Shown in pieces: positions 22,587-31,970 of a stretch of 64,000 nt of DNA. A program made the translations under genes and the position numbers. The stretch is from Aequorivita vladivostokensis (lineage in GTDB: Bacteria; Bacteroidota; Bacteroidia; Flavobacteriales; Flavobacteriaceae), in the NCBI RefSeq assembly GCF_000952855.1, contig NZ_JSVU01000005.1, forward strand, positions 124,001-188,000, in the 5' to 3' direction. The stretch's first letter is position 1. Each line of letters starts with the position of its first letter. The notes beneath the pieces are model-generated. The model saw only the letters and a program-made list of their open reading frames with translations. It had not been told where the DNA came from and made no database searches.

Positions 22587-23414
22587 CTAAATTTTAAACT
22601 TAGCCGCAACCCATTTGTTTTTCTCCTTGTTTTCAACGAAGGTAAAACCCAGATTATTGCAAGCTTCTTTAATAATTGGCAAATCCTCATTATAAAATCC
22701 GCTTAGGTAAAGTTCCCCACCCTTATCCAAACAGTTTCGGTAGGCCTCCATATCGTTCAAGAGAATATTTCGGTTGATGTTGGCAATAATCACGTCATAT
22801 TTTTTTTCCTTCAGCAGCGAGGCATCGCCCAGAAACACTGAAATATTTTGGCAATCGTTTCTTTGAATATTTTCCAATGAATTCTCAAAACACCACTCGT
22901 CAATATCAATGGCATCCAGCTTTGAAGCGCCGCGCATTTCTGCCAAAATTGCCAAAACCGCCGTGCCGCAGCCCATATCGAGCACCGTTTTCCCCTTAAA
23001 ATCGTTTTCCAAAATAAACTGGAGCATCATAAAGGTAGTTTCGTGGTGGCCCGTTCCGAAGGACATTTTCGGCTCGATTACTATTTCGTATTCAAAATTT
23101 TTATTTGGGTGAAATGGCGCGCGAACGGTACATTTTCCGTCAACTTCAATGGGGTCGAAGTTCTTTTCCCATTCAGAATTCCAGTTGATTTGTTCTATTT
23201 CTGAAAAGGTATATTCAATTTTAAATTCGTCAGAATCGAGAATATTTATGTCTTTCAAAATATGCTCGTTCCAATCATCCTTTTGAATATAGGCCGTAAC
23301 GCCTTCCTCGGTTTCAACAAAACTTTCAAAACCGACGTATCCCAATTCGGCAATCAGGATTTCGGTACCTGGTTGGAGCGGGCTCACTTTAAAAATGTAT
23401 TCTATATAATTCAT
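22587..23414 (-). CDS. prmA: Ribosomal protein L11 methyltransferase
   Basis: PrmA trimethylates ribosomal protein L11. The 275-residue protein has the N-terminal substrate-recognition region (about residues 1-95) and a Rossmann methyltransferase domain. Motif I is VLDMGCGTAVLAILAEMRGA (about residues 145-164), preceded by EPKMSFGTGHHETT, the family hallmark, and followed by the catalytic-loop ANINRNILL. It probably shares a transcript with clpS. Confidence 0.94.
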   Translation of the reverse strand: MNYIEYIFKVSPLQPGTEILIAELGYVGFESFVETEEGVTAYIQKDDWNEHILKDINILDSDEFKIEYTFSEIEQINWNSEWEKNFDPIEVDGKCTVRAPFHPNKNFEYEIVIEPKMSFGTGHHETTFMMLQFILENDFKGKTVLDMGCGTAVLAILAEMRGASKLDAIDIDEWCFENSLENIQRNDCQNISVFLGDASLLKEKKYDVIIANINRNILLNDMEAYRNCLDKGGELYLSGFYNEDLPIIKEACNNLGFTFVENKEKNKWVAAKFKI

Positions 23415-23439
23415 AGTTTTTTAAAAATTCGAAATTACA

Positions 23440-23527
23440 AGTGCCAAATCCCAAATAAATTCCAAAAAACCAAAAAACAAATCTCAAACTTGGGATTTGG
23501 AATTTGGAATTTGGGATTTGGGATTTA
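23440..23527. repeat. Long degenerate inverted repeat of GGGATTTGG-type units
   Basis: CCAAATCCCAAATAAATTCC on the left is complementary to the series TTTGGAATTTGGGATTTGGG on the right. Similar units occur at 31880-31950 and 33405-33488. It lies between tpiA and prmA and could fold into a long imperfect hairpin. Confidence 0.6.
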
Positions 23528-23557
23528 GTTTTCTGGTGCTTTAGATTAATTGTGTAT

Positions 23558-24313
23558 TTACTTTTCGAAGGAATTTACAATTTTCATAAAACTCTCAACC
23601 TTTAGCGAAGCTCCGCCAATAAGACCTCCGTCAACGTCATCCTGCCCAAAGATTTCCGAAGCATTGTCGGGTTTTACACTTCCTCCGTAGAGAATTGAAA
23701 CTTTGTCGGCTATTGCTTTTGAATAATTTTCCGCAATGGCCTCTCTTATGAATTTGTGCATTTCCTGAGCCTGTTCTGGGCTTGCGGTTTCACCAGTTCC
23801 TATTGCCCAAACGGGTTCGTAAGCAATAATGATATTTTCCCAAGCTTCGTCAGCAATATGGAAAAGACCCTTGGAAAGTTGCGTTTTTATCAATTCGAAA
23901 TGGCTTCCCTTTTTTCGATCATCCAATTCCTCACCGATACAGAAAATAATGGTCATTTCGTTTTCGAGCGCCGTATTCACTTTTTCGGCCAATATGGCGC
24001 TGTCTTCGTTAAAATACGCACGTCGCTCGCTGTGGCCCAAAATAACGGTGCTTGCCCCTACACTTTTCAGCATTTTTGCGGAAATTTCACCCGTAAAAGC
24101 GCCTTCATTGCTCTGGTGCATATTCTGTGCGGCAAGCGCTACAGGATGCTCGCGCAAGGACCGGAAGGTATGGTTCAAACTCGTAAACGGCGGCGCTATC
24201 ATAACCACTACATCTTCCGGAAATACCTGCTTTTTAAGTTCGACCAAAAACATTTCGGTTTCGGCCAAATCGTTGTTCATTTTCCAATTTCCAGCTACTA
24301 TTTTTTTTCTCAT
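23558..24313 (-). CDS. tpiA: Triose-phosphate isomerase
   Basis: TpiA interconverts dihydroxyacetone phosphate and glyceraldehyde-3-phosphate. The 251-residue TIM barrel has the N-terminal VAGNWKMNN (Asn and Lys of the active site), the catalytic His in ILGHSERRAYF (about residues 92-102), the catalytic Glu in AYEPVWAIGTGETAS (loop 6, near residues 165-179), and the phosphate-binding ILYGGSVKPDNA. It overlaps the TlpA-like gene by 4 nt (ATGA). Confidence 0.96.
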   Translation of the reverse strand: MRKKIVAGNWKMNNDLAETEMFLVELKKQVFPEDVVVMIAPPFTSLNHTFRSLREHPVALAAQNMHQSNEGAFTGEISAKMLKSVGASTVILGHSERRAYFNEDSAILAEKVNTALENEMTIIFCIGEELDDRKKGSHFELIKTQLSKGLFHIADEAWENIIIAYEPVWAIGTGETASPEQAQEMHKFIREAIAENYSKAIADKVSILYGGSVKPDNASEIFGQDDVDGGLIGGASLKVESFMKIVNSFEK

Positions 24314-24786
24314 TTCAATACTTTTAAAAGATTTTTATCATTAGTTTCAATGGCTTTATAAAGGCTGATTTCGCCTTCGGCATTCACAACCATATATCTG
24401 GGAATCCAGTCCAAATCTATGGAAGAACAAAAATCGCCCTTCCACCCTGCGGGGATAAAGTAGTTTTCGCCCACAACGCCGTATTTTTCAATGCCGTGTT
24501 TCCAGCTTTCGATTTCCTTGTCCAAGGAAAGGAAAAGAAAAACAACTTCCGAGTTTTCCTCACGCAGCTTTTGCACCTTCGGCATTCCCTCGATACAGTC
24601 CTTGCACCAACTGGCCCAAATGTCTATAAATACGGTTTTCCCTTTGTACTGTTGAAGTATTTCTGAAAAGCTTATTTCCACATTATTTTCAGAAAGAAAC
24701 TTTTCGTTCAATGCAGCTTCGGAAAAGGATATTTGCTGGGCTTGTGCAAAGCCTACAAATAAAAGTAAGGCAATTAGTGTTTTCAT
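24310..24786 (-). CDS. TlpA-type secreted thioredoxin
   Basis: The 158-residue protein has a signal peptide (MKTLIALLLFVGFAQAQ) and a thioredoxin fold. The redox centre is WASWCKDCIEGMPKVQKL, with WCKDC as the CxxC motif (about residues 57-61), and the cis-Pro region is DLDWIPRYMVV. It probably reduces or maintains cysteines in envelope proteins. The next gene, tpiA, overlaps by 4 nt, although there is no obvious functional link. Confidence 0.88.
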   Translation of the reverse strand: MKTLIALLLFVGFAQAQQISFSEAALNEKFLSENNVEISFSEILQQYKGKTVFIDIWASWCKDCIEGMPKVQKLREENSEVVFLFLSLDKEIESWKHGIEKYGVVGENYFIPAGWKGDFCSSIDLDWIPRYMVVNAEGEISLYKAIETNDKNLLKVLK

Positions 24787-24861
24787 AAAAAATTGTTTTA
24801 TCTACTGATTAATGGGCACGCTATAAATCGCAAGCCTACAAGACTGGTTACTGCTTACTGA

Positions 24862-25938
24862 TCACTGCCGACTGATTTTCGGATCGAGCCAACCGTAAAT
24901 TATATCCACAAAAATATTGATTATAATGAACAATGTGGCTATTACGATTACAGCTCCCATAATTACAGGCAAATCGAGCGTGTTCAGGGCGTTGACGATT
25001 TCCTTTCCCAGTCCGTTCCACCCGAAAATGTATTCCACAAAAACTGCTCCCGCCAGCATACTTGCAAACCAACCCGAAATGGCCGTAACTACCGGATTCA
25101 ATGAATTTTTAAGTGCATGTTTTTTTATAATTTGATAATAGGAAAGTCCCTTCGCTTTTGCGGTGCGAATATAATCCTGGTTCAAAACCTCAAGTAATGA
25201 ATTGCGCATCAACTGACTCACAACGGCCAACGGCCGGATGCCCAAAACAATGGCCGGAAGTATTAAATTTTTCCATTGAATGTATTTGCCGTTTCCGAAA
25301 TCGTCCACTTCGTACAGGCTTCCCGTCATATTCAAATTTGTGTATTCGTGAAGCAAAAAACCGAAAATCCACGCAAAGATAATCGCACTGAAAAATGAGG
25401 GAACACTCATCCCCAACGTGCTTACCAATTGAATGGCTTTATCGATAAACCCATCCTTAAAAAGCACGGAAATAATTCCGAGGAAAACCCCAATTATCAT
25501 TGCGATAACAATTGCTGAAACCGCGAGAATAAAGGTATTTGGAAGTGTTTCCGCTATCACCTCGCTAACCTCTTTTCCGTTCTTTTGAAAGGATTCGCGC
25601 AAATAGGGCGTTTTTAAAACCACGTTTGTATTTCCGGCAGAGAATAATTTTGCCGCATTGTATTTTCCCTCGGAAAGAAAGGTGTAATCGTCTGGATTTT
25701 TACTGTGAAAGGATATGGGCGACAAATCATTCAAATACCGTACATATTGCACCGAAACAGGCTGGTCAAAACCGTATTTCTTTTTTACAACGGCAAGTTG
25801 TTCCGCGGTTTCGTTTTGGCCGAGCATCATGCGCGCGGGGTCGCCGGGAAGGATTGTGAAAAGCAGAAAAATCACGGTCACAACCCCAAACAACGTGAGC
25901 AAGGCATAACCCAATTTTTGAAGTATGTAACTCCCCAC
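24862..25938 (-). CDS. ABC transporter permease, OppB/DppB type
   Basis: This 358-residue inner-membrane protein is the first permease of a peptide/nickel-type ABC importer. It begins YILQKLGYALLTLFGVVTVI, typical for OppB, and has about six transmembrane segments. The EAA loop with the coupling helix is LNQDYIRTAKAKGLSYYQII (about residues 230-249), followed by LKNSLNPVVTAISGWFASML. A hydrophilic periplasmic insertion of about 60 residues lies between the first two membrane segments. No second permease, ATPase or binding protein is beside it. The usual partners must be encoded elsewhere or this is a single-permease system. Confidence 0.9.
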   Translation of the reverse strand: MGSYILQKLGYALLTLFGVVTVIFLLFTILPGDPARMMLGQNETAEQLAVVKKKYGFDQPVSVQYVRYLNDLSPISFHSKNPDDYTFLSEGKYNAAKLFSAGNTNVVLKTPYLRESFQKNGKEVSEVIAETLPNTFILAVSAIVIAMIIGVFLGIISVLFKDGFIDKAIQLVSTLGMSVPSFFSAIIFAWIFGFLLHEYTNLNMTGSLYEVDDFGNGKYIQWKNLILPAIVLGIRPLAVVSQLMRNSLLEVLNQDYIRTAKAKGLSYYQIIKKHALKNSLNPVVTAISGWFASMLAGAVFVEYIFGWNGLGKEIVNALNTLDLPVIMGAVIVIATLFIIINIFVDIIYGWLDPKISRQ

Positions 25939-25987
25939 TTTTCTATTTTTTATTACTTATTGTTATTATTTATAGCTTTGGCTTTGG

Positions 25988-27700
25988 CTACTTCTTAATT
26001 TGGTCGATGGTAAGAGGTTTGTATTCAAAATCTTGGCCGAAAAGTATTTTGGCATATTCCTCAACAGTTTCTTCAAAACCTGCTTCTTTTCTTCTTTGGT
26101 TTACCGTTTCAGGATTTTCAATGGGCCATATAAATGAGCCCCGGGCATCGTCATAGGTCATTCCTTGCGTGCCATAAATTTGTGGTTTCCCTTCCATCAT
26201 CAAATAGCGGTCTTCCATCATTGCGGCGGAGGTTTTGGGTATTTCGCCAGTTTCGGCAGCTTTTTTTACCAACGGCAAATAAAGTGGGATTTTATCGGGG
26301 TTGTGTTGTAGCACATTCCACGCAACAAGACTTGATTCTTCACCAACTACAGATTTGCCCGGATAGCCTTTTTGAATAAAATATTTTTCAATAAAAACCA
26401 TGTTTACACTATCCAAAACTCTTTGCATTTGTGAAAGATCTCCGCTGTATTCAGCTTCGGAAAGGCCCATACTTTCCCCCAATTTCTTTCTTTCTTCCAA
26501 AGAATTCGTCTGCATCAACTTTCTGTATTTTTGGTCGAGCACCGCAATGCTGTCCAAACGCTGTTTTAAGGAAAGGTCCAATTTGGGCTTTGCATTTTCA
26601 ACTACGGGAAGCTGCAATTTTTGGGCATCGTTCCAGTGAAGCTTTTGTTTTATAGTTCCGTTGTCCAATTCCAAAATTCCCGGATTACTGCGCACGATGG
26701 TTTTCAGTGTAGTTTCATCGCAGAAGTAAAATTTGAAATTCAACTTATATTTTTCCGTCAAAGCTTCGGTCATTTCCTGTGAAGAAGCCGAAAGGCCAAT
26801 CACATTATAACCATTTTTTAAGGCTTTATCGGTCACCTCTTTTATAGGAATGTAACCGTCCTTTTCGGTATTGCCCAAACTGTATGCGATCACAACCACT
26901 AAATTTTCTTCATTTAGAAATTGTTCGGTGTAATCCTCACCATCCCTTTCCATCGTAAAATCGTGGATTGGCGGGGTGTAGCCCTCCTGTATCATTTCGG
27001 TTTCAGTACTTATCAATTCGCCGTCAACCTGTGGATATTCGCCGTTTGTAGTGATAACCTTTTCTTCGCCATTAATGTTGAATTTCCACTTATATTCATA
27101 AATAGGGCCTGGCGCATCTTCGGGAACGGTCATTCCTTCCTCAATATTCGCGCCAATTTTATACGGACGGAAATCGATAATCGGGAGATGCAACAAAACA
27201 TAATAGGTAATCCCGAGACAGAAAACGAAAGATGCAAATATGAGAATACTGCGTATCCCTTTTGTGAAAAAAGGCTGAATATATTTTCTTCCTACAAAAA
27301 GTATCAAAATCAAAATGAGGAGCACGATATCTTTTGTGAAAGATTCCCAAGGCGTGAGTTTTATGGCATCGCCAAAGCAGCCGCAATCGGTTACCTTGTT
27401 GAAATATGCTGAATAAAATGTGAGAAATGTGAAAAATACGATCATCAGCAACAAGGCCCAAAGGGTAAATTTTTTGAGGTAACCCAATAGCAATGCCACG
27501 CCCAGCAGCACTTCAAAAATGACGACAAGTATTGCAATCAGCAAAGCATACGGCACCAAAAACCCAAGATCCAAAACTTCGGGTGCGAAATAATCCTTCA
27601 GCTTAAATGAAAAGCCAACGGGGTCGTTCAGCTTTATCAATCCACTGATTATAAAAAGTACTCCAACAATTATTCGTGATATTCCTACTAATATTTTCAT
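25988..27700 (-). CDS. DoxX/MauE-like membrane protein with thioredoxin-like domain (BT_3928 type)
   Basis: The 570-residue protein has four transmembrane segments in its first 180 residues (ISRIIVGVLFIISGLIKLND, ALLIAILVVIFEVLLGVALL and two further). The KFxGxxKLxDP-like motif and a GCFGDAIKL turn fit DoxX/MauE quinone-type membrane proteins. A periplasmic beta region with a thioredoxin-like fold lies at about residues 250-370 (VVVIAYSLGNTEKDGYIPIK, GYNVIGLSASSQEM) without a CxxC. A C-terminal helical part of about 180 residues is unassigned. It is followed by OppB after 49 nt and preceded by the DUF1599 gene. Its exact role is unknown. Confidence 0.8.
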   Translation of the reverse strand: MKILVGISRIIVGVLFIISGLIKLNDPVGFSFKLKDYFAPEVLDLGFLVPYALLIAILVVIFEVLLGVALLLGYLKKFTLWALLLMIVFFTFLTFYSAYFNKVTDCGCFGDAIKLTPWESFTKDIVLLILILILFVGRKYIQPFFTKGIRSILIFASFVFCLGITYYVLLHLPIIDFRPYKIGANIEEGMTVPEDAPGPIYEYKWKFNINGEEKVITTNGEYPQVDGELISTETEMIQEGYTPPIHDFTMERDGEDYTEQFLNEENLVVVIAYSLGNTEKDGYIPIKEVTDKALKNGYNVIGLSASSQEMTEALTEKYKLNFKFYFCDETTLKTIVRSNPGILELDNGTIKQKLHWNDAQKLQLPVVENAKPKLDLSLKQRLDSIAVLDQKYRKLMQTNSLEERKKLGESMGLSEAEYSGDLSQMQRVLDSVNMVFIEKYFIQKGYPGKSVVGEESSLVAWNVLQHNPDKIPLYLPLVKKAAETGEIPKTSAAMMEDRYLMMEGKPQIYGTQGMTYDDARGSFIWPIENPETVNQRRKEAGFEETVEEYAKILFGQDFEYKPLTIDQIKK

Positions 27701-27725
27701 CCCTTCTAAGTCTTTTTTCTTTATT

Positions 27726-28268
27726 CTATCTTCTTTCTTCTAAATGAATCAGCGCAAAAACCGCATAATTTATCATATCCTGATAATTGGCATCAATCCC
27801 TTCCGAAACTAGGGTTTTGCCGCTATTGTTTTCAATTTGTTTTACGCGCAGTAATTTCTGAAGAATCAAATCCGTCAGCGAACTTACCCGCATATCACGC
27901 CACGCCTCGCCGTAATCGTGGTTTTTGTCCATCATCAACTGTTTGGTTTTCGCAACCTGCTCATCATAAAGTTGGGTGGCCTCTTCCAAAGACAGGTCGG
28001 GCTGCTCCACCACGCCTTTATCCAATTGAATAAGCGCCATTATGGAATAATTTACAATCCCGATAAACTCGCTCGTTTCGTCCTCTTCAATTTTTCGCTC
28101 CGCATTTTGCTGCAAACCACGGATGCGCTGTGCCTTTATAAAAATTTGGTCGGTAAGGGACGGAAGCCTGAGAATGCGCCACGCACTTCCGTAATCGTGC
28201 ATTTTCTTGATAAACAGTTCCCTGCATTTTTCAATCTGGTCGTTGTATTGATTTGAAGTATCGGCCAT
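27726..28268 (-). CDS. DUF1599 protein with duplicated domain
   Basis: From the internal ATG (MADTSNQYNDQIEKCREL) the protein has 180 residues. A longer frame begins 15 codons earlier, but the shorter start matches the usual N-terminus. Two copies of the same motif are visible: HDYGSAWRILRLPSLTDQIF (about residues 23-42) and HDYGEAWRDMRVSSLTDLIL (about residues 116-135). Each copy is followed by a K-x-x-R-x-x-x-x-E helix, so the gene arose by duplication and fusion. The HDYG residues suggest a metal or nucleotide site, as in MazG-like helical proteins; that is an inference. It sits upstream of the DoxX-like gene. Confidence 0.85.
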   Translation of the reverse strand: MADTSNQYNDQIEKCRELFIKKMHDYGSAWRILRLPSLTDQIFIKAQRIRGLQQNAERKIEEDETSEFIGIVNYSIMALIQLDKGVVEQPDLSLEEATQLYDEQVAKTKQLMMDKNHDYGEAWRDMRVSSLTDLILQKLLRVKQIENNSGKTLVSEGIDANYQDMINYAVFALIHLEERR

Positions 28269-28398
28269 TAGTGATGTGTAAGATTTTGCGTAAATTTCGC
28301 TTAAATAGTTCAAAGTTCAAAGTTGAACGCTTAAAGTTATTGTGGAATCGGCACATTCCATTAAAAAAGCCGAATTTTGAAAACTAAAATTTAAAGAA

Positions 28399-29241
28399 TT
28401 GCAGACCCTTAATTGCCGCGGCAACCTTATAGACCTCTCCGTACCCAAAGTGATGGGCATCATTAATGTAACGCCCGATTCGTTTTATGACGGCGGAAAA
28501 ACGTTTTCAGAAAAGGAAATTTTAAAGCAGGCCGAAAGAATGCTTTCCGAAGGTGCTACGTTCTTGGATGTTGGCGGTTACAGCACTCGGCCGGGCGCTG
28601 AGGAAATTTCAGAAACCGAAGAAATTAGAAGGGCTGTTGAAGCCGTTGAATGTATTCTGAAAAGATTTCCCGAAGCGTTGATTTCCGTAGATACTTTCCG
28701 AAACGAGATTGCAAAAAAAGCCGTGGAAGCCGGAGCAGCGATTGTAAATGATGTCTCCGGCGGAACTTTGGATGCCGAAATGCACAAAACCGTTGCAAAG
28801 TTGAAAGTTCCTTACGTTTTGATGCACATGCGCGGCACGCCAAAAACGATGGCAAAACTTACCGATTATAAAAATGTGACTCTCGAAGTTTTAAAAGATT
28901 TAGCCGAAAAAATCGCGCTCGCCCGAGCAGTAGGAATCAACGATATTATTGCCGACCCCGGTTTTGGCTTTGCAAAAACCCGCGAACAAAGTTTTCAACT
29001 TTTAAATAATTTGGAGCTTTTTCAGAATTTGGATGTTCCCATTTTGGTAGGCGTTTCACGAAAATCCTTTATATACAAAACACTGGAAACTTCTGCGGAA
29101 AATGCTTTAAACGGCACCACTTCGCTCAACACCATCGCGCTTTTAAAAGAAGGAAAAATTCTTCGGGTACACGATGTAAAGGAAGCGGTTGAATGTGTAA
29201 AATTAAGGAGTGAGGTTTGTGGGATGAGGTATGAGCGATAA
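28399..29241 (+). CDS. folP: Dihydropteroate synthase (TTG start)
   Basis: FolP joins pterin and p-aminobenzoate in folate synthesis and is the target of sulfonamides. The 280-residue TIM barrel starts with TTG, since sequence similarity begins right there (MQTLNCRGNLIDLSVPKVMG). Motifs: GIINVTPDSFYDGGKTF near residues 20-36, VDVGGYSTRPGA-like FLDVGGYSTRPGAEEI, and NDVSGGTLD at about 116. It is followed by cdaA 90 nt downstream in the same direction, a pairing common in Bacteroidota. Confidence 0.95.
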   Translation: MQTLNCRGNLIDLSVPKVMGIINVTPDSFYDGGKTFSEKEILKQAERMLSEGATFLDVGGYSTRPGAEEISETEEIRRAVEAVECILKRFPEALISVDTFRNEIAKKAVEAGAAIVNDVSGGTLDAEMHKTVAKLKVPYVLMHMRGTPKTMAKLTDYKNVTLEVLKDLAEKIALARAVGINDIIADPGFGFAKTREQSFQLLNNLELFQNLDVPILVGVSRKSFIYKTLETSAENALNGTTSLNTIALLKEGKILRVHDVKEAVECVKLRSEVCGMRYER

Positions 29242-29330
29242 AATTAACCCAAAAAAACAATAGCATCAATAGAAACAACAGTTTCAAAAGAATCAATTTT
29301 TAAACTACTTTTACAAAAAAACGCACACCC

Positions 29331-30104
29331 TTGGATTTTCTCGACATTCGGATTATAGATATTGTGGACATTGTGCTGGTGGCATTCCTGCTGTATTACC
29401 TCTATAATTTGGTGAAAGGCACCGTTGCCATCAATATTTTGGTGGGTATTATCATTGTTTACGCCATTTACGTGGTTACCCAACTTTTGGAAATGGAGCT
29501 TTTGAGCAAGATTCTCGGTGGTTTTTTGGGGGTTGGTATGTTTGCTTTGGTGGTGGTTTTTCAACCCGAAATACGAAAATTTCTGTTGATGTTGGGTTCA
29601 ACGAATTTCAACGCCCGCCGAAGATTTCTGAAACAGTTTAAATTCTCTGGAAATGACGGCGGTCTTAAAACCAATTTACAGGGAATTATAGCCGCCTGCA
29701 AAAAAATGTCCGCTTCGCACACCGGAGCGTTAATCGTTCTCCAGCGCAACAATAGTCTGGATTTTGTAAAAAATACTGGGGATGAAATGAACCTTGAAGT
29801 AAACCAGCCCATTATTGAAAGCATCTTTTTTAAAAACAGCCCCTTGCACGATGGCGCTATGATTATTGAAGAAAATAGAATTACGGCAACCCGGGTTATT
29901 CTGCCCGTTTCAAATGACAAAAAGATACCGTTGCGCTTTGGACTTCGGCACCGCGCAGCCGTTGGTATTACTGAAAAAACCGATGCCGTGTGTTTGGTTG
30001 TTTCCGAAGAAAACGGTCAGATTTCATATTTAAAGGATGGCGATTTTGTACTTTTCGAGGATACGGATGAACTGTTGAAAATTTTGAAGAAGGATTTGAG
30101 CTAA
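29331..30104 (+). CDS. cdaA: Diadenylate cyclase CdaA (TTG start)
   Basis: CdaA makes the second messenger cyclic di-AMP from two ATP. The 257-residue protein has two or three N-terminal membrane segments (IVDIVLVAFLLYYLYNLVKG, INILVGIIIVYAIYVVTQLL, GGFLGVGMFALVVVF) and a DisA_N cyclase domain with the catalytic DGAMIIEENRI (about residues 173-183) and RHRAAVGITEKTD near 205. The start is TTG at 29331, right where the homology begins. It converges with the ABC exporter, with one base between the two stop codons. Confidence 0.94.
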   Translation: MDFLDIRIIDIVDIVLVAFLLYYLYNLVKGTVAINILVGIIIVYAIYVVTQLLEMELLSKILGGFLGVGMFALVVVFQPEIRKFLLMLGSTNFNARRRFLKQFKFSGNDGGLKTNLQGIIAACKKMSASHTGALIVLQRNNSLDFVKNTGDEMNLEVNQPIIESIFFKNSPLHDGAMIIEENRITATRVILPVSNDKKIPLRFGLRHRAAVGITEKTDAVCLVVSEENGQISYLKDGDFVLFEDTDELLKILKKDLS

Positions 30105-30105
30105 A

Positions 30106-31872
30106 TTAAATAGCTTCCTCTGCCATAAACTGCACCTCGTAAAGATTCCTATAAAAACCATTTTCAACTTTCAACAATTCTTTGTGCGTGCCCTCCTCCA
30201 TAATTTTACCAGCATCCATCACTATAATTTTATCGGCTTTTTTAATGGTGGCCAATCTATGTGCGATTACTATTGAAGTTCGGTCTTTGGTGATTTTATC
30301 AGTAGCCGTTTGAATCAATTCCTCGGAATAGGTATCTACAGAAGAAGTGGCCTCGTCCAAAACCAAAATGCTGGGCTTGCTAACATAGGCGCGCAAAAAT
30401 GAAATGAGCTGTCGCTGCCCCGAGGAAAGCATGCTGCCGCGTTCCTTCACATTATAATGATAGCCATCGGGAAGCGATTGTATGAATTTATGGACACCAA
30501 TTTCCTTTGCCGCTGCTATTACTTCTTCTTCAGAAATGTTTGGGTTGTTCAGCGTAATATTGTTCAAAATTGAATCGGCAAAGAGGAATACATCCTGCAA
30601 AACCACAGCTATCTGCCCCCGAAGTGACGCCAATTTATAATCCTTCAGAGAAATACCGTCAATCAAAATATCACCGCTGTTTATTTCGTAAAATCGGTTT
30701 AAGAGATTGATAATCGTACTTTTTCCGGCTCCGGTAGCACCTACAATGGCAACCGTTTCACCGGGATTTGCCTTAAAGGAAATTCCCTTTATTACTTCTT
30801 CATCCTCATTATACCCGAAATGCACATTTTTGAATTCAATTTCGCCTTTGGTGCTGGTATAATCAACCGTGCCGGTATCAGCGATGTGCGATTTTGTATC
30901 GAGAATTCCGAAAACGCGGTTCGCCGCAACCATCCCCATTTGAAGGGTATTAAATTTATCAGCAATCTGCCGTAGCGGTCGGAAAAGCATTTCGGCATAT
31001 TGTATAAAAGCCGTAATAATACCGAGGGTAACCACGCCTCCGCCAATAACATTCAATCCGCCGTACCAGACGACCAAACCAGTGGCCACGGCCCCAGCGG
31101 TTTCGGCAATTGGGAAGAAAATAGAGTTGTACCAAACGGTTTTTATCCAAGCCTTTCGGTGGTCTTTGTTTATTTCCTGAAAACGTTCGTATTCGGTTTT
31201 TTCTCGGGTGAAAATCTGAACTATTTTCATCCCCGTGATGCGCTCCTGCACAAAGGTATTTAGGTTTGCAACTTGGTTTCGAACGTCTTCAAAAGCTACT
31301 TTCATCGCTTTTTGGAACACACGGGTGGCATAGAGAATAAAGGGCAAAACAATAAAAACAATGAGCGACAACCGCCAGCTTTGGTAAAGCATAAACCCCG
31401 CGATTACGAGCATTTTCAATAGGTCGCTAATAATCATAAACAAGCCTTCGCTGAAAATACTGGAAATGGTTTCCACATCGTTTACGGCGCGGGTGGTCAA
31501 TCTTCCCACGGCACTTTTATCAAAATATTTCATCTTGAAACTCATCATCAATCGGAAGAGCTTTTGGCGCATATCGCGAATTACACTTTGGCCAAGCCAG
31601 TTGGTGTAAAATATAAAGGCGAATTGAAATATCACTTCCAGCATAAGTACGACCACCATTAAAATGATGTACTTCATAAAGCCATCGCCATCTTTTGGAA
31701 CCATGGAATTGTCTATGGCCAATTTCAAAAGATAGGGTCGCAGCACGGCAAGGCCGGACATTATGATTGCGGCAAAAGCGACAAAATAAAACACAAGCCG
31801 ATAGGGCTTTGTAAAAGCCAGCAATCGCTTAAAAAGCTTAAAATCGAATGCGTTTCCTGTGGTTTCTGACAC
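30106..31872 (-). CDS. ABC exporter, MsbA/multidrug type
   Basis: A 588-residue half-transporter with an N-terminal transmembrane domain of six helices (about residues 15-310) and a nucleotide-binding domain. Walker A is GATGAGKST (about residues 379-387), the signature LSSGQRQLISFLR (about 486-498), and Walker B SILVLDEATSSVD followed by the H-loop IVIAHRLATI. It should work as a homodimer exporting lipids or drugs. The strong MsbA-like layout does not decide the substrate. The gene is followed 98 nt upstream by truA on the same strand, the gap being a low-complexity repeat. Confidence 0.93.
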   Translation of the reverse strand: MSETTGNAFDFKLFKRLLAFTKPYRLVFYFVAFAAIIMSGLAVLRPYLLKLAIDNSMVPKDGDGFMKYIILMVVVLMLEVIFQFAFIFYTNWLGQSVIRDMRQKLFRLMMSFKMKYFDKSAVGRLTTRAVNDVETISSIFSEGLFMIISDLLKMLVIAGFMLYQSWRLSLIVFIVLPFILYATRVFQKAMKVAFEDVRNQVANLNTFVQERITGMKIVQIFTREKTEYERFQEINKDHRKAWIKTVWYNSIFFPIAETAGAVATGLVVWYGGLNVIGGGVVTLGIITAFIQYAEMLFRPLRQIADKFNTLQMGMVAANRVFGILDTKSHIADTGTVDYTSTKGEIEFKNVHFGYNEDEEVIKGISFKANPGETVAIVGATGAGKSTIINLLNRFYEINSGDILIDGISLKDYKLASLRGQIAVVLQDVFLFADSILNNITLNNPNISEEEVIAAAKEIGVHKFIQSLPDGYHYNVKERGSMLSSGQRQLISFLRAYVSKPSILVLDEATSSVDTYSEELIQTATDKITKDRTSIVIAHRLATIKKADKIIVMDAGKIMEEGTHKELLKVENGFYRNLYEVQFMAEEAI

Positions 31873-31879
31873 GGTTTTT

Positions 31880-31950
31880 TGTTAATTCGTTAATTGGTGA
31901 TTCGGGATTTGTTAATTTGGGATTCGTTAATTTGTGATTTGTGATTAGGG
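31880..31950. repeat. Degenerate TTCGTTAATTTGGGATT-type tandem repeats
   Basis: Units such as GTTAATTC, GGGATTTGTTAATTTGGGATT and GTGATTTGTGATT are repeated imperfectly in the gap between the ABC exporter and truA. The same word family occurs at 23440-23527 and 33405-33488. Confidence 0.6.
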
Positions 31951-31970
31951 ATTTCTCTGTTCTTTGTTCT

